From Brachybacterium avium (GTDB lineage Bacteria; Actinomycetota; Actinomycetes; Actinomycetales; Dermabacteraceae), in contig NZ_CP022316.1 in assembly GCF_002216795.1 (NCBI RefSeq), positions 3,377,205 through 3,441,204 of the forward strand: DNA of 64,000 bases, in the 5' to 3' direction. The notes under the pieces are model-generated. The model ran no database searches and had not been told where the DNA came from. It saw only the letters and a list, made by a program, of their open reading frames with translations. The position numbers and the translations under genes were made by a program. Below are positions 39,440 to 54,198 of this stretch, piece by piece (position 1 is the first letter of the stretch; each line of letters opens with the position of its first letter).

Positions 39440-39471
39440 GGCCCGGTCCGGGAGAGATCCCGGGCCGGGCC
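39440..39471 (+). terminator. Terminator after sufC
   Basis: Arms 39440-39453 and 39458-39471 form a 14-pair stem with one G-U pair and a GAGA loop, directly after the sufC stop and before the DUF59 gene. Confidence 0.75.
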
Positions 39472-39528
39472 GGCACCCACTCCAGCGGGGTGTCGCCGTG
39501 CGACCCCCCTTCCCATCGGGAGGACCCC

Positions 39529-39861
39529 ATGACCGACCAGAAGACTCCGGACGAGACGGTGAGCTCGGAGGACGTCATCGAGGCGATGAAGGACGTGATC
39601 GATCCCGAGCTCGGGATCAACGTCGTCGACCTCGGGCTCGTGTACGGCGTCACGATCGAGAACGGTGACGCCGTCGTCGACATGACGCTGACCTCCGCCG
39701 CGTGCCCGCTCACGGACGTGCTCGAGGAGCAGACGTTCGCCGTGCTCGACCCCATCACCGAATCGCATCGCATCAACTGGGTGTGGATGCCGCCGTGGGG
39801 CATGGACAAGATCACCGAGGACGGACGCGAGCAGCTGCGCGCGATCGGCTTCAACCTCTGA
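39529..39861 (+). CDS. DUF59/MIP18 family metal-sulfur cluster assembly protein
   Basis: A 110-residue SufT-like protein helping Fe-S cluster assembly or carriage. It carries the DUF59 core VIDPELGINVVDLGLVYGV, the conserved Cys in MTLTSAACPLTDVLEEQ, and VWMPPWGMDKITEDGREQL at the end. I start at the ATG at 39529, which has GGGAGGA upstream, not at 39490. It lies after the sufC terminator, so it may rely on read-through or a weak promoter of its own. Confidence 0.92.
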   Translation: MTDQKTPDETVSSEDVIEAMKDVIDPELGINVVDLGLVYGVTIENGDAVVDMTLTSAACPLTDVLEEQTFAVLDPITESHRINWVWMPPWGMDKITEDGREQLRAIGFNL

Positions 39862-39882
39862 ATCCCTGAGCTGACGGTGAGC

Positions 39883-39907
39883 CCCGGCCGCCGTCCGTGC
39901 GGCCGGG
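39883..39907 (+). terminator. Terminator after DUF59 gene
   Basis: CCCGGCCGC (39883-39891) pairs perfectly with GCGGCCGGG (39899-39907) around a 7-base loop, 21 bases after the stop. Confidence 0.65.
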
Positions 39908-39909
39908 CC

Positions 39910-39965
39910 GAGATGCCCCTGCAGGATGCATGCGATGACTCGCGTGGGTCCGGCAGGGGCATCTC
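39910..39965. repeat. Long-loop inverted repeat (13-base perfect arms, 30-base loop)
   Basis: GAGATGCCCCTGC (39910-39922) and GCAGGGGCATCTC (39953-39965) match perfectly. It sits just after the DUF59 terminator and about 90 bases before the -10 candidate (TAGACT) of the ABC-F gene. It could be a second terminator or part of an intergenic repeat. The remaining sequence to 40148 has no gene. Confidence 0.55.
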
Positions 39966-40148
39966 TTCGCTCCCGCACCCCGCCGGGCGCCGGGCGGACC
40001 AGCTGTGGTGCGCGGCACCGTCAGCCGGTATTCGCAGGCTCTGCGGGCCGCACGGCCCTAGACTCGATCCGGCCCCGCGCGGGGCTGGCCCGCAGGGCCG
40101 GGCTCCCGCGCACGGTCCCGCCATCTTCGTCCGAACAGGAGCCAGCCC

Positions 40149-41753
40149 GTGATCACCGTGCACGACCTCGCCATCCGAGTCGGCGCCCGGCTCCTGATGG
40201 ACGACGTCTCCTTCCAGATCACCGCCGGCGACCGGGTCGGACTGGTGGGGCGCAACGGCGCCGGGAAGACCACGCTGACCAAGGTGCTCTCAGGCACCCT
40301 GGAGCCGTCCGCGGGCAGCGTCGAGGTCGCCGGGGAGCTCGGCTACCTGCCGCAGGACACCCATAGCGGGGAGGACACCGAACCCGTCCTGTCCCGCATC
40401 CTCTCCGCCCGCGGCCTCGACGGGATCTTCAAGAAGCTGCGCCGCGCCGAGCAGGAGATGGGGGACATGAGCCTCACCGAGGCGCGCCGCGAGAAGGCCA
40501 TGAACCGCTACCCGCGGATCGAGGCCGAGCTCGATGCGGCCGGCGGCTACGCGGCCGAGGCCGAGGCCAAGCGGATGTCCGCGAACCTCGGCCTGCCCAA
40601 CCGCCTGCTCGAGCAGGAGCTGGGCACCCTCTCCGGCGGCCAGCGGCGCCGCGTCGAGCTCGCGCGGATCCTGTTCTCCCAGGCCGCCACCATGATCCTG
40701 GACGAGCCGACGAACCACCTCGATCACGACTCGATCGTCTGGCTGCGCGAATACCTGATGGGATATCGCGGCGGCCTGATCATCATCAGCCACGATGTGG
40801 AACTGGTCGAGCATGTCGTGAACAAGGTCTTCTACCTCGATGCGAACCGCGCGGCGATCGACATGTACAACATGGGCTGGAAGCTGTACCTGCGCCAGCG
40901 CGAGGACGACGAGAAGCGCCGCAAGCGCGAGCGCAGCAACGCCGAGAAGAAGGCCACCCAGCTCACCGCCCAAGCGGAGAAGATGCGCGCCAAGGCCACC
41001 AAGGCCGTCGCCGCTCAGAACATGCTCAAGCGCGCCGAGCGGATGCTCGACGGCGTCGAGGGAGAGCGGCAGAAGGATCGGGTCGCCTCCCTGCGGTTCC
41101 CGAAACCCGCCGCCTGCGGCAAGACTCCGCTGATGGCCGAGGACCTCTCGAAGTCCTACGGCAGCCTGGAGATCTTCACCGGGGTGGACCTGGCCATCGA
41201 CCGCGGGTCCCGGGTCGTCATCATCGGGCTGAACGGCGCCGGCAAGACGACGCTGCTGCGCATCCTCGCCGGCGTCGACGCCCCGGACACCGGCGGCCTG
41301 CTGCCCGGCCACGGCCTGCGCGTGGGCTACTACGCCCAGGAGCACGAGACGTTGGACCTGGAGCGCACCGTGCTGGAGAACATGATGACCGCCGCCTATG
41401 AGCTGCCAGAGGTCGAGGCCCGCAAGATCCTGGGCTCCTTCCTGTTCACCGGCGATGACGTCCACAAGCCCACCCGCGTCCTCTCCGGCGGGGAGAAGAC
41501 CCGCCTGGCGCTGGCATCGCTGGTGGTCTCCAGCGCTAACGTGCTGCTGCTGGACGAGCCGACGAACAACCTCGATCCCGCCAGCCGCGAGGAGATCCTC
41601 GGCGCCCTCGCGGCGTTCGAAGGCGCGGTGGTGCTGGTCTCCCACGACCCCGGTGCCGTCGCCGCGCTGAACCCCGAGCGGGTGCTGATGATGCCGGACG
41701 CGGTCGAGGACCTCTGGAACGCGGAGTACCAGGAGCTCATCGAGCTCGCCTGA
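40149..41753 (+). CDS. ABC-F family ATP-binding protein (translation factor or ribosome protection)
   Basis: A 534-residue soluble protein with two ABC domains and no membrane part. The first has GRNGAGKTT, TLSGGQRRRVELARIL and MILDEPTNHLD; the second has GLNGAGKTT, VLSGGEKTRLALASL and LLLDEPTNNLD. The linker of about 80 residues between them is highly basic and helical (RQREDDEKRRKRERSNAEKK) as in ribosome-binding EttA-like factors. It probably acts at the ribosomal E site; antibiotic protection cannot be read from sequence. GTG start at 40149. Confidence 0.9.
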   Translation: MITVHDLAIRVGARLLMDDVSFQITAGDRVGLVGRNGAGKTTLTKVLSGTLEPSAGSVEVAGELGYLPQDTHSGEDTEPVLSRILSARGLDGIFKKLRRAEQEMGDMSLTEARREKAMNRYPRIEAELDAAGGYAAEAEAKRMSANLGLPNRLLEQELGTLSGGQRRRVELARILFSQAATMILDEPTNHLDHDSIVWLREYLMGYRGGLIIISHDVELVEHVVNKVFYLDANRAAIDMYNMGWKLYLRQREDDEKRRKRERSNAEKKATQLTAQAEKMRAKATKAVAAQNMLKRAERMLDGVEGERQKDRVASLRFPKPAACGKTPLMAEDLSKSYGSLEIFTGVDLAIDRGSRVVIIGLNGAGKTTLLRILAGVDAPDTGGLLPGHGLRVGYYAQEHETLDLERTVLENMMTAAYELPEVEARKILGSFLFTGDDVHKPTRVLSGGEKTRLALASLVVSSANVLLLDEPTNNLDPASREEILGALAAFEGAVVLVSHDPGAVAALNPERVLMMPDAVEDLWNAEYQELIELA

Positions 41754-41815
41754 ACGGGTCCGCCGGCGGGGAGCACCATCGTCGATATCAGGGTTTATAC
41801 GCTGTACCGTGGCTA

Positions 41816-41833
41816 ACAACTGATTCTCGTTGT
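41816..41833. promoter_or_regulatory. Candidate operator ACAAC-N8-GTTGT before the SatD-like gene
   Basis: Five-base arms (41816-41820 and 41829-41833) lie 12 bases before the start of a gene with a C-terminal helix-turn-helix, suggesting autoregulation. TTATAC at 41795-41800 may be the -10. Confidence 0.4.
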
Positions 41834-41845
41834 CAAAGGTGTTCC

Positions 41846-42463
41846 ATGTTCGTCCTGTCGCTCTCCGGCCGCCCCGGCCACGGCCGCTCCGCCGCTGATC
41901 CCGTCCCCGCGCTGCTCGAGGCGCTGTCGGATCTCGAGCTGCCCCGGGCCGCCGAGCGCACCGCCGGGCCCGAGGCGCTGGTGCTGACGGGCCGCGCCGA
42001 GGAGGCGCTGGAGGTCCTGCTCCGCGCCGCAGAGATCGGCTCCCTGGCCGTCGGCCTCGGTGTCGGAGCTGTGCAGAGACCCTTGCCCGCCTCGGTCCGG
42101 GAGATCGCCGGGCCGGCGGTCGGGGCCGCCGAGGAGGCCCTCCGGGTCGCTCGCACCACCTCCCAGGTGCCGCTGGCGGTGCGCGCTGTCGACGCCCGGC
42201 ACCAGGACACCGCCGCCGATGTGGAGGCGGTGCTGCGACTGGTGGGCTGGATGATCCGTGCCCGCAGCCGCGGTCAATGGGAGGCCGTCCGGGCACTTCG
42301 GCAGGACCCGGGGGCGACCCAGGCCCAGCTCGCGGAGCGCCTCGGCGTCACCCAGCAGACGGTCTCCCGGGCGGTGAAGAGCAGTGGCTGGCGGGAGGAG
42401 AGCGCCGCCCACCCGCTCGCGGTGCGCCTGCTGAGCATGATCGACCTCACGTCCGCCCGCTGA
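41846..42463 (+). CDS. SatD-like/MarR-type regulatory protein
   Basis: A 205-residue protein with an N-terminal SatD-like domain (FVLSLSGRPGHGRSAADPVP, then AEEALEVLLRAAEIGSLAVGLGVGAV) and a C-terminal helix-turn-helix (GATQAQLAERLGVTQQTVSRAVK). The family's target is not known. It is usually found beside a small membrane protein or, as here, near efp in Micrococcales. A short inverted repeat precedes it, so self-regulation is plausible. Confidence 0.75.
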   Translation: MFVLSLSGRPGHGRSAADPVPALLEALSDLELPRAAERTAGPEALVLTGRAEEALEVLLRAAEIGSLAVGLGVGAVQRPLPASVREIAGPAVGAAEEALRVARTTSQVPLAVRAVDARHQDTAADVEAVLRLVGWMIRARSRGQWEAVRALRQDPGATQAQLAERLGVTQQTVSRAVKSSGWREESAAHPLAVRLLSMIDLTSAR

Positions 42464-42501
42464 GCTCCCTGCAGACCCGGGGGTGCGGAGCTCCTGCGCG
42501 C

Positions 42502-42507
42502 TATCCT
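42502..42507 (+). promoter_or_regulatory. -10 element for efp-nusB
   Basis: TATCCT lies about 32 bases before the efp ATG, which is preceded by the ribosome binding site GAGGAG. No clear -35 is visible. Confidence 0.45.
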
Positions 42508-42538
42508 TGGTCCGCCACGACGACTACTGAGGAGACCC

Positions 42539-43099
42539 ATGGCGACGACGAACGATCTGAAGAACGGGATGGTCCTGGTGCTGGACCAGCAGCTCTGGAG
42601 CGTGGTCGAGTTCCAGCACGTCAAGCCCGGCAAGGGACCGGCCTTCGTGCGCACCAAGCTGAAGAACGTCATGTCCGGCAAGGGCGTGGACAAGACCTTC
42701 AACGCCGGCGTCAAGGTCGAGACCGCCACGGTCGACCGCCGCGACATGCAGTTCTCGTACCTGGACACGGATATGTACGTGTTCATGGACACCTCGAACT
42801 GGGAGCAGACCAGCCTCACGGCGGAGATCGTCGGCGGCGCCAAGGACTTCATGGTCGAGGGCCAGGACGTGGTGGTCGCCTTCCACGAGGGGCAGGCGCT
42901 CTTCGTCGAGCTGCCGACCTCGGTGGTGCTGACCATCGAGTTCACCGAGCCGGGCCTGCAGGGGGATCGCTCCAGCGGCGGCACCAAGCCCGCCCGGGTC
43001 GAGACCGGGCTCGAGATCCAGGTCCCGCTGTTCCTCAACGAGGGCGATCAGGTCAAGGTCGATACCCGCAGCGGCGACTACCTCGAGCGCGTCAAGTGA
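42539..43099 (+). CDS. efp: Elongation factor P
   Basis: EF-P rescues ribosomes stalled at proline-rich stretches. The 186-residue protein has three beta-barrel domains: an N-terminal KOW-like domain with the exposed loop [17 protein letters not shown] whose Lys reaches the peptidyl-transferase centre, then two OB domains with [21 protein letters not shown] and the C-terminal signature [20 protein letters not shown]. No modification enzyme genes lie near it, in line with the actinobacterial use of unmodified Lys. Its stop overlaps nusB (GTGA). Confidence 0.97.
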   Translation: MATTNDLKNGMVLVLDQQLWSVVEFQHVKPGKGPAFVRTKLKNVMSGKGVDKTFNAGVKVETATVDRRDMQFSYLDTDMYVFMDTSNWEQTSLTAEIVGGAKDFMVEGQDVVVAFHEGQALFVELPTSVVLTIEFTEPGLQGDRSSGGTKPARVETGLEIQVPLFLNEGDQVKVDTRSGDYLERVK

Positions 43100-43650
43100 G
43101 CCGAGGCTCCTCCAGCGAGGGTGCCGACGGCGCCGGGGGCCATCCGGCTCCCCGGGCCACCGGCCTGCCCCACCCCACCCGTGAGGGTGCGGAGGTCGAG
43201 TTCGAGCGCACCGTCCCGGCCCCCGCAGACCGTCTCCACGGTCGGTCCCGGGACCGGATCCGGGCGATCGACGTGCTCTTCGAGGCCGACGCCAAGCAGG
43301 CCGCGGTCCTCGACGTGCTCCAGGAGCGGCTGCGGCGCACGGCGGCCCAGACCCCGCTGCCGCAGCGGGCGCGCGAGCTGGTGGAGCTCTACGCCCCGCA
43401 CGCCGCCGACATCGACGAGGACCTCGCCACGCACTCCCGTGACTGGCCGCTGCACCGCATGCCGGCGGTCGACCGCGCGATCCTGCGCCTGGGCAGCGCC
43501 GAGGTGCTGTACGGCGAGCTCGAATCCGGTCGCGGCGCGATCATCGGCGAGTACACCAAGATCGCCGAGGTGCTCTCCACCGACGATTCCCCGCGCTTCG
43601 TCAACGGACTGCTGCAGCGGCTCGTCGACGTCCGCGGACTGCTCTCCTGA
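43096..43650 (+). CDS. nusB: Transcription antitermination protein NusB
   Basis: NusB joins the antitermination complex with NusE (S10) on rRNA transcripts. It is 184 residues from the GTG that overlaps the efp stop. After a hydrophilic N-terminus of about 45 residues, the all-helical NusB domain shows [60 protein letters not shown] and [10 protein letters not shown]. The upstream frame is open but belongs to the efp shadow. The pair efp-nusB is standard in actinobacteria. Confidence 0.93.
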   Translation: MSRGSSSEGADGAGGHPAPRATGLPHPTREGAEVEFERTVPAPADRLHGRSRDRIRAIDVLFEADAKQAAVLDVLQERLRRTAAQTPLPQRARELVELYAPHAADIDEDLATHSRDWPLHRMPAVDRAILRLGSAEVLYGELESGRGAIIGEYTKIAEVLSTDDSPRFVNGLLQRLVDVRGLLS

Positions 43651-45353
<1,703 letters not shown>

Positions 45354-45364
<11 letters not shown>

Positions 45365-46697
45365 GACCACCGACAGCACCGTGCCCACCGCTGACGCCGC
45401 CGCGACGCCGCTGCTGATCCGGGGTGGGCGTCCCTATGGCGAGGACGTCCAGGATCTCCTCCTGGTCGGCGGCCGCATCCAGGCCGTCGGCACGGACCTG
45501 GAACTCCCTGCGGGGACCGAGACCATCGACGCCGAGGGCTGCATCGTGCTGCCCGGGCTGGTGGACCTCCACACCCACCTGCGCGAGCCCGGCGGGGAGG
45601 AGGCCGAGACGGTCGAGACCGGCACCCGCGCCGCCGCTCGCGGCGGCTTCACCGCAGTGCACGCGATGGCCAACACCACCCCGGTCGCCGACACCGCCGG
45701 CGTCGTCGAGCAGATCGCCCGCCGCGGCGACAGCGCCGGCTGGTGCGCGGTGCGTCCCGTCGGCGCGGTCACCGTGGGCCTGGCGGGGGAGCGGCTCGCG
45801 GAGCTCGACGCGATGGCGAACTCCGGCGCCCAGGTCCGCGTGTTCAGCGATGACGGCAAGTGCGTCCACGACCCGGTGCTGATGCGCCGGGCCCTGGAGT
45901 ACGTGAAGTCCTTCGACGGGGTCATCGCCCAGCATGCTCAGGACCCCCGGCTGACGGCGGGCGCGCAGATGCACGAGGGCGTGGTCTCCGCGGAGCTGGG
46001 GCTCACCGGCTGGCCGGCCGTGGCCGAGGAATCGATCATCGCCCGCGATGTGCTGCTCGCCCAGCACGTCGGCTCCCGCCTGCACGTCTGCCACCTGTCC
46101 ACCGCAGGCAGCGTCGACATCATCCGCTGGGCCAAGCAACGCGGGATCGCGGTGACCGCGGAGGTCACCCCGCACCACCTGCTGCTGACCGACGAGAACG
46201 TGCGCCAGTTCGACGCCGTCTTCAAGGTCAACCCGCCGCTGCGCACCGCCGCCGATGTCGAGGCGGTCCGGGAGGGGCTCGCCGACGGCACCATCGACAT
46301 CGTCGCCACCGACCACGCCCCCCACCCGCGCGACGCCAAGGACCGGGAGTGGGACCAGGCCGCGATGGGCATGACCGGGCTGGAGACCGCGCTGTCGCTG
46401 GTGCAGCTGACCATGGTCGACCCGGGCCGGCTGAGCTGGCGGGATGTCGCCCGCGTGCTCTCCGAGACGCCGGCCGAGATCGGACGCGACCGGGAGCAGG
46501 GGCGCCCGCTCGAACCCGGATCGCCGGCCCATGTGCTGGTGTGGGATCCGCGTCCGATGCGCATCGCCGATCCCGCGGAGCATGCCTCCCTCAGCCGGAA
46601 CTCGCCCTTCGCGGGGCTCGAGCTGCCCGGCGCCAACCGGCTGACCGTGCTCGGGGGACGACCCACCGTGCGCGACGGCCGGGTGGTCCCGCGATGA
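45354..46697 (+). CDS. pyrC: Dihydroorotase
   Basis: A type I, amidohydrolase-fold dihydroorotase that cyclises carbamoyl aspartate. The 447 residues show the metal site [20 protein letters not shown], the second-shell [11 protein letters not shown], metal His in [12 protein letters not shown] and [10 protein letters not shown], and the catalytic Asp in [14 protein letters not shown]. The GTG start at 45354 lies inside the last codons of pyrB; its stop overlaps the next gene (ATGA). Confidence 0.96.
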
Positions 46698-47188
46698 GCG
46701 GGCGGCTGATCCCCGTCCTGCTGCTCGTGGTGCTGTTCCTCGCAGCCCTCGCCGCCATGGCATGGGGCTGGAAGCGGCGCGGCCGCTCCCAGCAGCACCT
46801 GCCGGTCCCCGCCGACCAGACCCTCTCCGAGCTGGGGGAGGGGATCGCCCACGGCCCCGTGGACGCGGTCTACGTCGACACCGTGCTCGCCGAGCAGCCC
46901 CTCGAACGGATCGTCGCCCACGGGCTCGGTCAGCGCGCGAGAGCCCGGGTGAGCCTCGGCGACGGCGGTTCCTGGCGGCTGGAGCGCGCCGGAGCACCGG
47001 ACCTCACCATCCCTGCCGCGGATCTCGCCGAGATCACCTCCGGGCCGGGCATGGCCGGGAAGTTCATCGGCGGCGACGGGCTGCTCATCCTCCGCTGGCG
47101 CCTCGGCGACCAGCTCCTCGACACCGGTCTGCGCCTCGCCCGGCGCACCGACCACGACCTCCTGCTCTCCCGGAAGGAGCACGCATGA
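46694..47188 (+). CDS. PH-like domain membrane-anchored protein of the pyr operon
   Basis: A 164-residue protein with one N-terminal membrane helix ([20 protein letters not shown]) and a cytoplasmic domain ([39 protein letters not shown]). It belongs to the conserved actinobacterial family between pyrC and carA (as at Rv1382 in M. tuberculosis). The function is unknown. The ATG at 46694 overlaps the pyrC stop and its stop overlaps carA (ATGA), so it is made in step with the pathway enzymes. Confidence 0.85.
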   Translation: MSGRLIPVLLLVVLFLAALAAMAWGWKRRGRSQQHLPVPADQTLSELGEGIAHGPVDAVYVDTVLAEQPLERIVAHGLGQRARARVSLGDGGSWRLERAGAPDLTIPAADLAEITSGPGMAGKFIGGDGLLILRWRLGDQLLDTGLRLARRTDHDLLLSRKEHA

Positions 47189-48392
47189 CATCCCCCGCTT
47201 CCACCGATCCCTCGAGGTCGCCGAGCCGCCGTGCGCGCCCCGAGAGGGCGCTGCTGATCCTCGAGGACGGCACCGTCCTGCGCGGCTCCGCCTACGGCGC
47301 CCGCGGCTCCCGCCTCGGCGAGGTCGTCTTCACCACCGGCATGACCGGCTACCAGGAGACCCTCTCGGACCCCTCCTACGCCGGCCAGATCGTCGTCCAG
47401 ACCGCCCCGCACATCGGCAACACCGGCGCCAACGCCGCGGACATGGAGTCCCGGAAGATGTGGGTGCGCGGCTACGCCGTGCGCGACGCCAGCCGCATCG
47501 CCTCCTCCTACCGTTCCGAGCAGACCCTGGACGAACTGCTCATCGGCGGTGATGTCGTCGGCATCAGCGACATCGACACCCGCATGCTCACCCGACGGCT
47601 GCGGGAGACCGGCTCCCTGCGCGGCGGGATCTTCTCCGGCGACGCGCTCGCGACGCCGGAGGACGAGCTGCTCGCCCAGGTGCGGGAGCAGCCCGCGATG
47701 TCGGGCGCGAGCTTCGTCGAGGAGGTCACCATCGCCCAGCCGGTCGTGCTGGAGCCCGAGGGCGAGGTGCGCGCCACCATCGCGGCCGTCGACCTCGGCA
47801 TCAAGAGCGCCGCGCCGCGCAGCATGCTCGCCCGCGGGCTGCGCGTCCACCTGCTGCCGGCCACCACCTCCCTCGAGGACCTGCTCGCGCTCTCGCCCGA
47901 TGCCGTGTTCTTCTCCAACGGCCCCGGCGACCCCGCCGCCGCCACCGCCCAGGTCGCGCTGCTGCGCGGCGTCCTGGACGCCGGCCTGCCCTTCTTCGGC
48001 ATCTGCTTCGGCAACCAGCTGCTGGGCCGTGCCCTGGGCTTCGAGACCTTCAAGCTGAAGTACGGCCACCGCGGCATCAACCAGCCCGTCCAGGACCGCG
48101 AGACCGGGCAGGTGGCGATCACCGCCCACAACCACGGCTTCGCCGTCGACGTCCCGCTCGAGGGCGAGCACATCGCCCCGTACGACGGCGGCCGCTACGG
48201 CCGCGTGAAGGTCTCGCACGTCGGTCTGAACGACGATGTGGTCGAGGGGCTGCGCTGCCTCGACCGCCCCGCGTTCTCGGTCCAGTACCACCCCGAGGCG
48301 GCCGGCGGCCCGCACGACGCCTCGCCCCTCTTCGATCGTCTGGCAGAGCTCGCGATCGCCCACCGCGCCGCCTCTGCATCCAAGGAGTCCTG

Positions 48393-48393
<1 letters not shown>
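47185..48393 (+). CDS. carA: Carbamoyl phosphate synthase small subunit
   Basis: The glutaminase subunit feeding ammonia to CarB. The 402 residues comprise the N-terminal CPSase domain ([38 protein letters not shown]) and a class I glutamine amidotransferase domain with the nucleophile in [16 protein letters not shown] near residue 272, HNHGFAVDV, and the catalytic HPE in [14 protein letters not shown]. It overlaps the preceding gene by ATGA and carB by TGATG. Confidence 0.97.
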
Positions 48394-51741
<3,348 letters not shown>

Positions 51742-51745
<4 letters not shown>

Positions 51746-52605
51746 GCGCGGCGCGGCAGATCCCGGCCGGGAGCGGGAGCTTCGGGGAGCGCCTGCGCCA
51801 GGCCGTGGAGGCCCGTGGCCGGGTGGTCGCCGGGATCGATCCGCACTCCTCCCTGCTGGAGGCGTGGTCGCTGCCGGACACCCCTGACGGGCTGCGGGAG
51901 TTCTCCCGGATCGCGCTGGCCGCGGTGGCGGGGAAGGTGGCGGCGGTCAAGCCGCAGTCGGCCTTCTTCGAGCGTCATGGCTCCGCCGGTGTCGCGGTGC
52001 TCGAGGAGCTGCTGGCCGCCGCCCGTGAGGCGGGCGTGCTGACGATCCTCGACGTCAAGCGGGGGGACATCGGCTCCACCATGGGGGCCTACGCCCAGGC
52101 GCACCTGCTCCCCGGCGCCCCGCTGGAGGCCGATGCGATCACCGTCAGCCCGTACCTCGGCGCCGGCTCGCTGGCTCCGGCGGCACAGCTCGCCGCCGAG
52201 CACGGCAAGGGCCTGTTCCTGCTGGCGCTGACCTCCAACCCGGACGGACCGCAGGTCCAGCATGCGCGGACGACGGCCGACACGCCGGTGGCGCTCGAGA
52301 TCGCCCGACACGCCGAACAGATCGGGAACGCAGGTCACGGCGAGTGGTCGAGCGTGGGCCTGGTGGTCGGTGCGACCGTCGGGGAGGCGTACCGCCGGCT
52401 CGGTCTGGATCGTGCCGCGCCGTCGGTCCCGCTGCTGGCCCCGGGCTTCGGGGCGCAGGGGGCGGGCCCCGCGCAGCTCCCCGAAGTATTCGGCGAAAAC
52501 GCAGGTCATGTGCTTGTTTCGCTGTCCCGTGGGCTGCTGTCCGCAGGCCCGGACGAGGCGGCGCTGGGGGCTCGGGCAGCACAGCTGCAGGCGGACTACG
52601 CCTGA
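51742..52605 (+). CDS. pyrF: Orotidine 5'-phosphate decarboxylase (type 2)
   Basis: The last step of UMP synthesis. The 287-residue TIM barrel is of the longer, mycobacterial-type class. It has AGIDPHSSLL near residue 30, VKPQSAFFERHGSAG, the catalytic Lys/Asp cluster TILDVKRGDIGSTMGAYA, VSPYLGAGSL and the phosphate-binding LAPGFGAQG. It is coupled to carB by ATGA overlap and ends the pyr operon. No pyrD lies in this operon. Confidence 0.96.
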
Positions 52606-52607
52606 CT

Positions 52608-52669
52608 GTTCAGGGTCTGCGTCGCCGGCCTCGGCAGCGGTGCAGACACCCCTCCGCAGGACCCTGAAC
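52608..52669 (+). terminator. Probable terminator region after pyrF
   Basis: GTTCAGGGTC (52608-52617) and GACCCTGAAC (52660-52669) pair perfectly and enclose a GC-rich 42-base segment with further pairing. It ends the pyr operon. Confidence 0.55.
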
Positions 52670-52805
52670 GAGCCCCGATCCGCACCGGACCAGCGGCGAA
52701 GCGTGTCAAAAGTGCGCTCCGCCACGAATATGGGGTTACGCTCTTCCCACATCGAGGTCCTCCCGGATCTCCACGTCACCAGCAAGAGAACAAGAGGTAA
52801 GAACA

Positions 52806-53132
52806 GTGGCTCTCCCTCCCCTCACCCCTGAGCAGCGGGCCGATGCCCTGAAGAAGGCGGCCGAAGCTCGTCGCGAGCGCGCCGCCATCAAGGCTCGCCT
52901 GAAGGACAGCGCCGGTCACCGCGGCGAGGAGATCAAGAAGGTCCTCAAGGAGGCCGAGGACAACGAGATCGTCGGTCGCCTCCGCGTCTCCGCGCTGCTG
53001 GAAGCCCTCCCGGGCGTCGGCAAGGTCAAGGCGCAGCAGATCATGGAGGAGATCGGCATCTCCCCCTCGCGCAAGATCCGCGGCCTCGGTTCTCACCAGG
53101 CAGAGAAGCTCGTCGCGCATTTCGCAGAGTGA
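52806..53132 (+). CDS. mihF: Actinobacterial integration host factor (mIHF/sIHF)
   Basis: A 108-residue DNA-binding nucleoid protein unique to actinobacteria, unrelated in fold to E. coli IHF. A basic N-terminal helix ([40 protein letters not shown]) precedes the helix-two-turn-helix ([20 protein letters not shown]) and [12 protein letters not shown]. It has its usual place between pyrF and gmk. Its GTG start has an A-rich leader (AAGAGGTAAGAAC), and the 136 bases after the pyrF hairpin probably hold its promoter, though I cannot pick one -10 with confidence. Confidence 0.93.
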   Translation: MALPPLTPEQRADALKKAAEARRERAAIKARLKDSAGHRGEEIKKVLKEAEDNEIVGRLRVSALLEALPGVGKVKAQQIMEEIGISPSRKIRGLGSHQAEKLVAHFAE

Positions 53133-53728
53133 GTGATCCCTCCGCCGGGGTCGATGCCGAGACGGCATCGACCCCGGTCACTGTCCTGGCCGGACCCACC
53201 GCGGTCGGCAAGGGCACCGTCTCCGCAGCGATCCGTGCCCGGTACCCCGAGATCTGGCTGTCCGTCTCCGCGACCACCCGGGCTCCGCGCCCCGGTGAGG
53301 TGGATGGCGTCCACTACCGCTTCGTGAGCGAGGAGGAGTTCTCCTCCCTGATCGAGAACGGCCAGATGCTGGAGTGGGCGGTGGTGCACGGTCGCAACAA
53401 GTACGGAACCCCGCGAGGTCCCGTCGAGCAGAAGGTCGCCGAAGGGCGCCCGGTGCTGCTGGAGATCGACCTGGCCGGCGCCCGGCAGGTCCGCGACTCC
53501 CTGCCCGAGGCGCAGTTCGTGTTCCTCGCCCCGCCGGACTGGGACACGCTCGTGGACCGGCTGGTGGGCCGTGGCACCGAAGATGCGGAGGAGCGCGAGC
53601 GCCGCCTGGCGACCGCGCGGGTCGAGCTCGCCGCGGAGGACGAGTTCGACGTCACGATCGTCAACGACACCGTGGATCGGGCCGCCGCTGAGCTGGCGCG
53701 CCTGCTCGGCGTGCGCGACCTCACCTGA
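53129..53728 (+). CDS. gmk: Guanylate kinase
   Basis: Phosphorylates GMP to GDP with ATP. The 199 residues include the P-loop [16 protein letters not shown] near residue 17, the GMP-binding signature [41 protein letters not shown] and the lid [17 protein letters not shown]-loop Ser is Thr (GKGT), which is common in actinobacteria. The GTG start overlaps the mihF stop (GTGA), so the two are coupled. Confidence 0.96.
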   Translation: MSDPSAGVDAETASTPVTVLAGPTAVGKGTVSAAIRARYPEIWLSVSATTRAPRPGEVDGVHYRFVSEEEFSSLIENGQMLEWAVVHGRNKYGTPRGPVEQKVAEGRPVLLEIDLAGARQVRDSLPEAQFVFLAPPDWDTLVDRLVGRGTEDAEERERRLATARVELAAEDEFDVTIVNDTVDRAAAELARLLGVRDLT

Positions 53729-53769
53729 CCTCCGCCGCCCGTGCCCTCGTCCTCGGCAGGGGAAGGGCG

Positions 53770-53775
53770 TATCCT
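53770..53775 (+). promoter_or_regulatory. Possible rpoZ -10 element
   Basis: TATCCT lies about 36 bases before the rpoZ GTG, and an AAGGGA ribosome binding site follows. It would let rpoZ be expressed apart from gmk. Confidence 0.4.
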
Positions 53776-53811
53776 GAAGCGTCGCACGTCATATCTCACG
53801 AAGGGACATCC

Positions 53812-54174
53812 GTGGCCGGAACAGTCGCACATCCCGAAGGCATCACGAACCCCCCGATCGACCGTCTCCTGGAGACCGTCGACTCGAAGTACGCCCTGGT
53901 GCTGTACGCCTCGCAGCGCGCCCGCCAGATCAACTCGTACTACTCGCAGCTCTCCGAGGGCCTGCTGGAGTTCGTCGGCCCGCTGGTGGACGTCGAGAAC
54001 CAGGAGAAGCCGCTCTCGATCGCCCTGCGGGAGATCGACGAGAACCTGCTCACGATCCGCGAGATCGACGAGGAGGAGTACGCCGCGCAGAACGAGCCGG
54101 ACCCCAACGCTCCGGCCCCGCTGATGCTCGGCGACGACGCCCCCGAGATCCCGCCGACCGACTTCCCGCTCTGA
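53812..54174 (+). CDS. rpoZ: RNA polymerase omega subunit
   Basis: Omega helps assemble and stabilise RNA polymerase. The 120-residue protein has the conserved [31 protein letters not shown] and [15 protein letters not shown]. It has the extra acidic and Pro-rich C-terminal tail seen in actinobacteria. The GTG start has AAGGGA upstream. It lies in the conserved order gmk-rpoZ-coaBC-metK. Confidence 0.96.
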   Translation: MAGTVAHPEGITNPPIDRLLETVDSKYALVLYASQRARQINSYYSQLSEGLLEFVGPLVDVENQEKPLSIALREIDENLLTIREIDEEEYAAQNEPDPNAPAPLMLGDDAPEIPPTDFPL

Positions 54175-54198
54175 TCCCGGCTCCCGCCGAGTGATCCG

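Noticed and set aside
42277-43095. N-terminal extension of the nusB frame back through efp
   Set aside because: This part is a shadow of efp; the GTG at 43096 overlapping the efp stop gives the normal NusB length.
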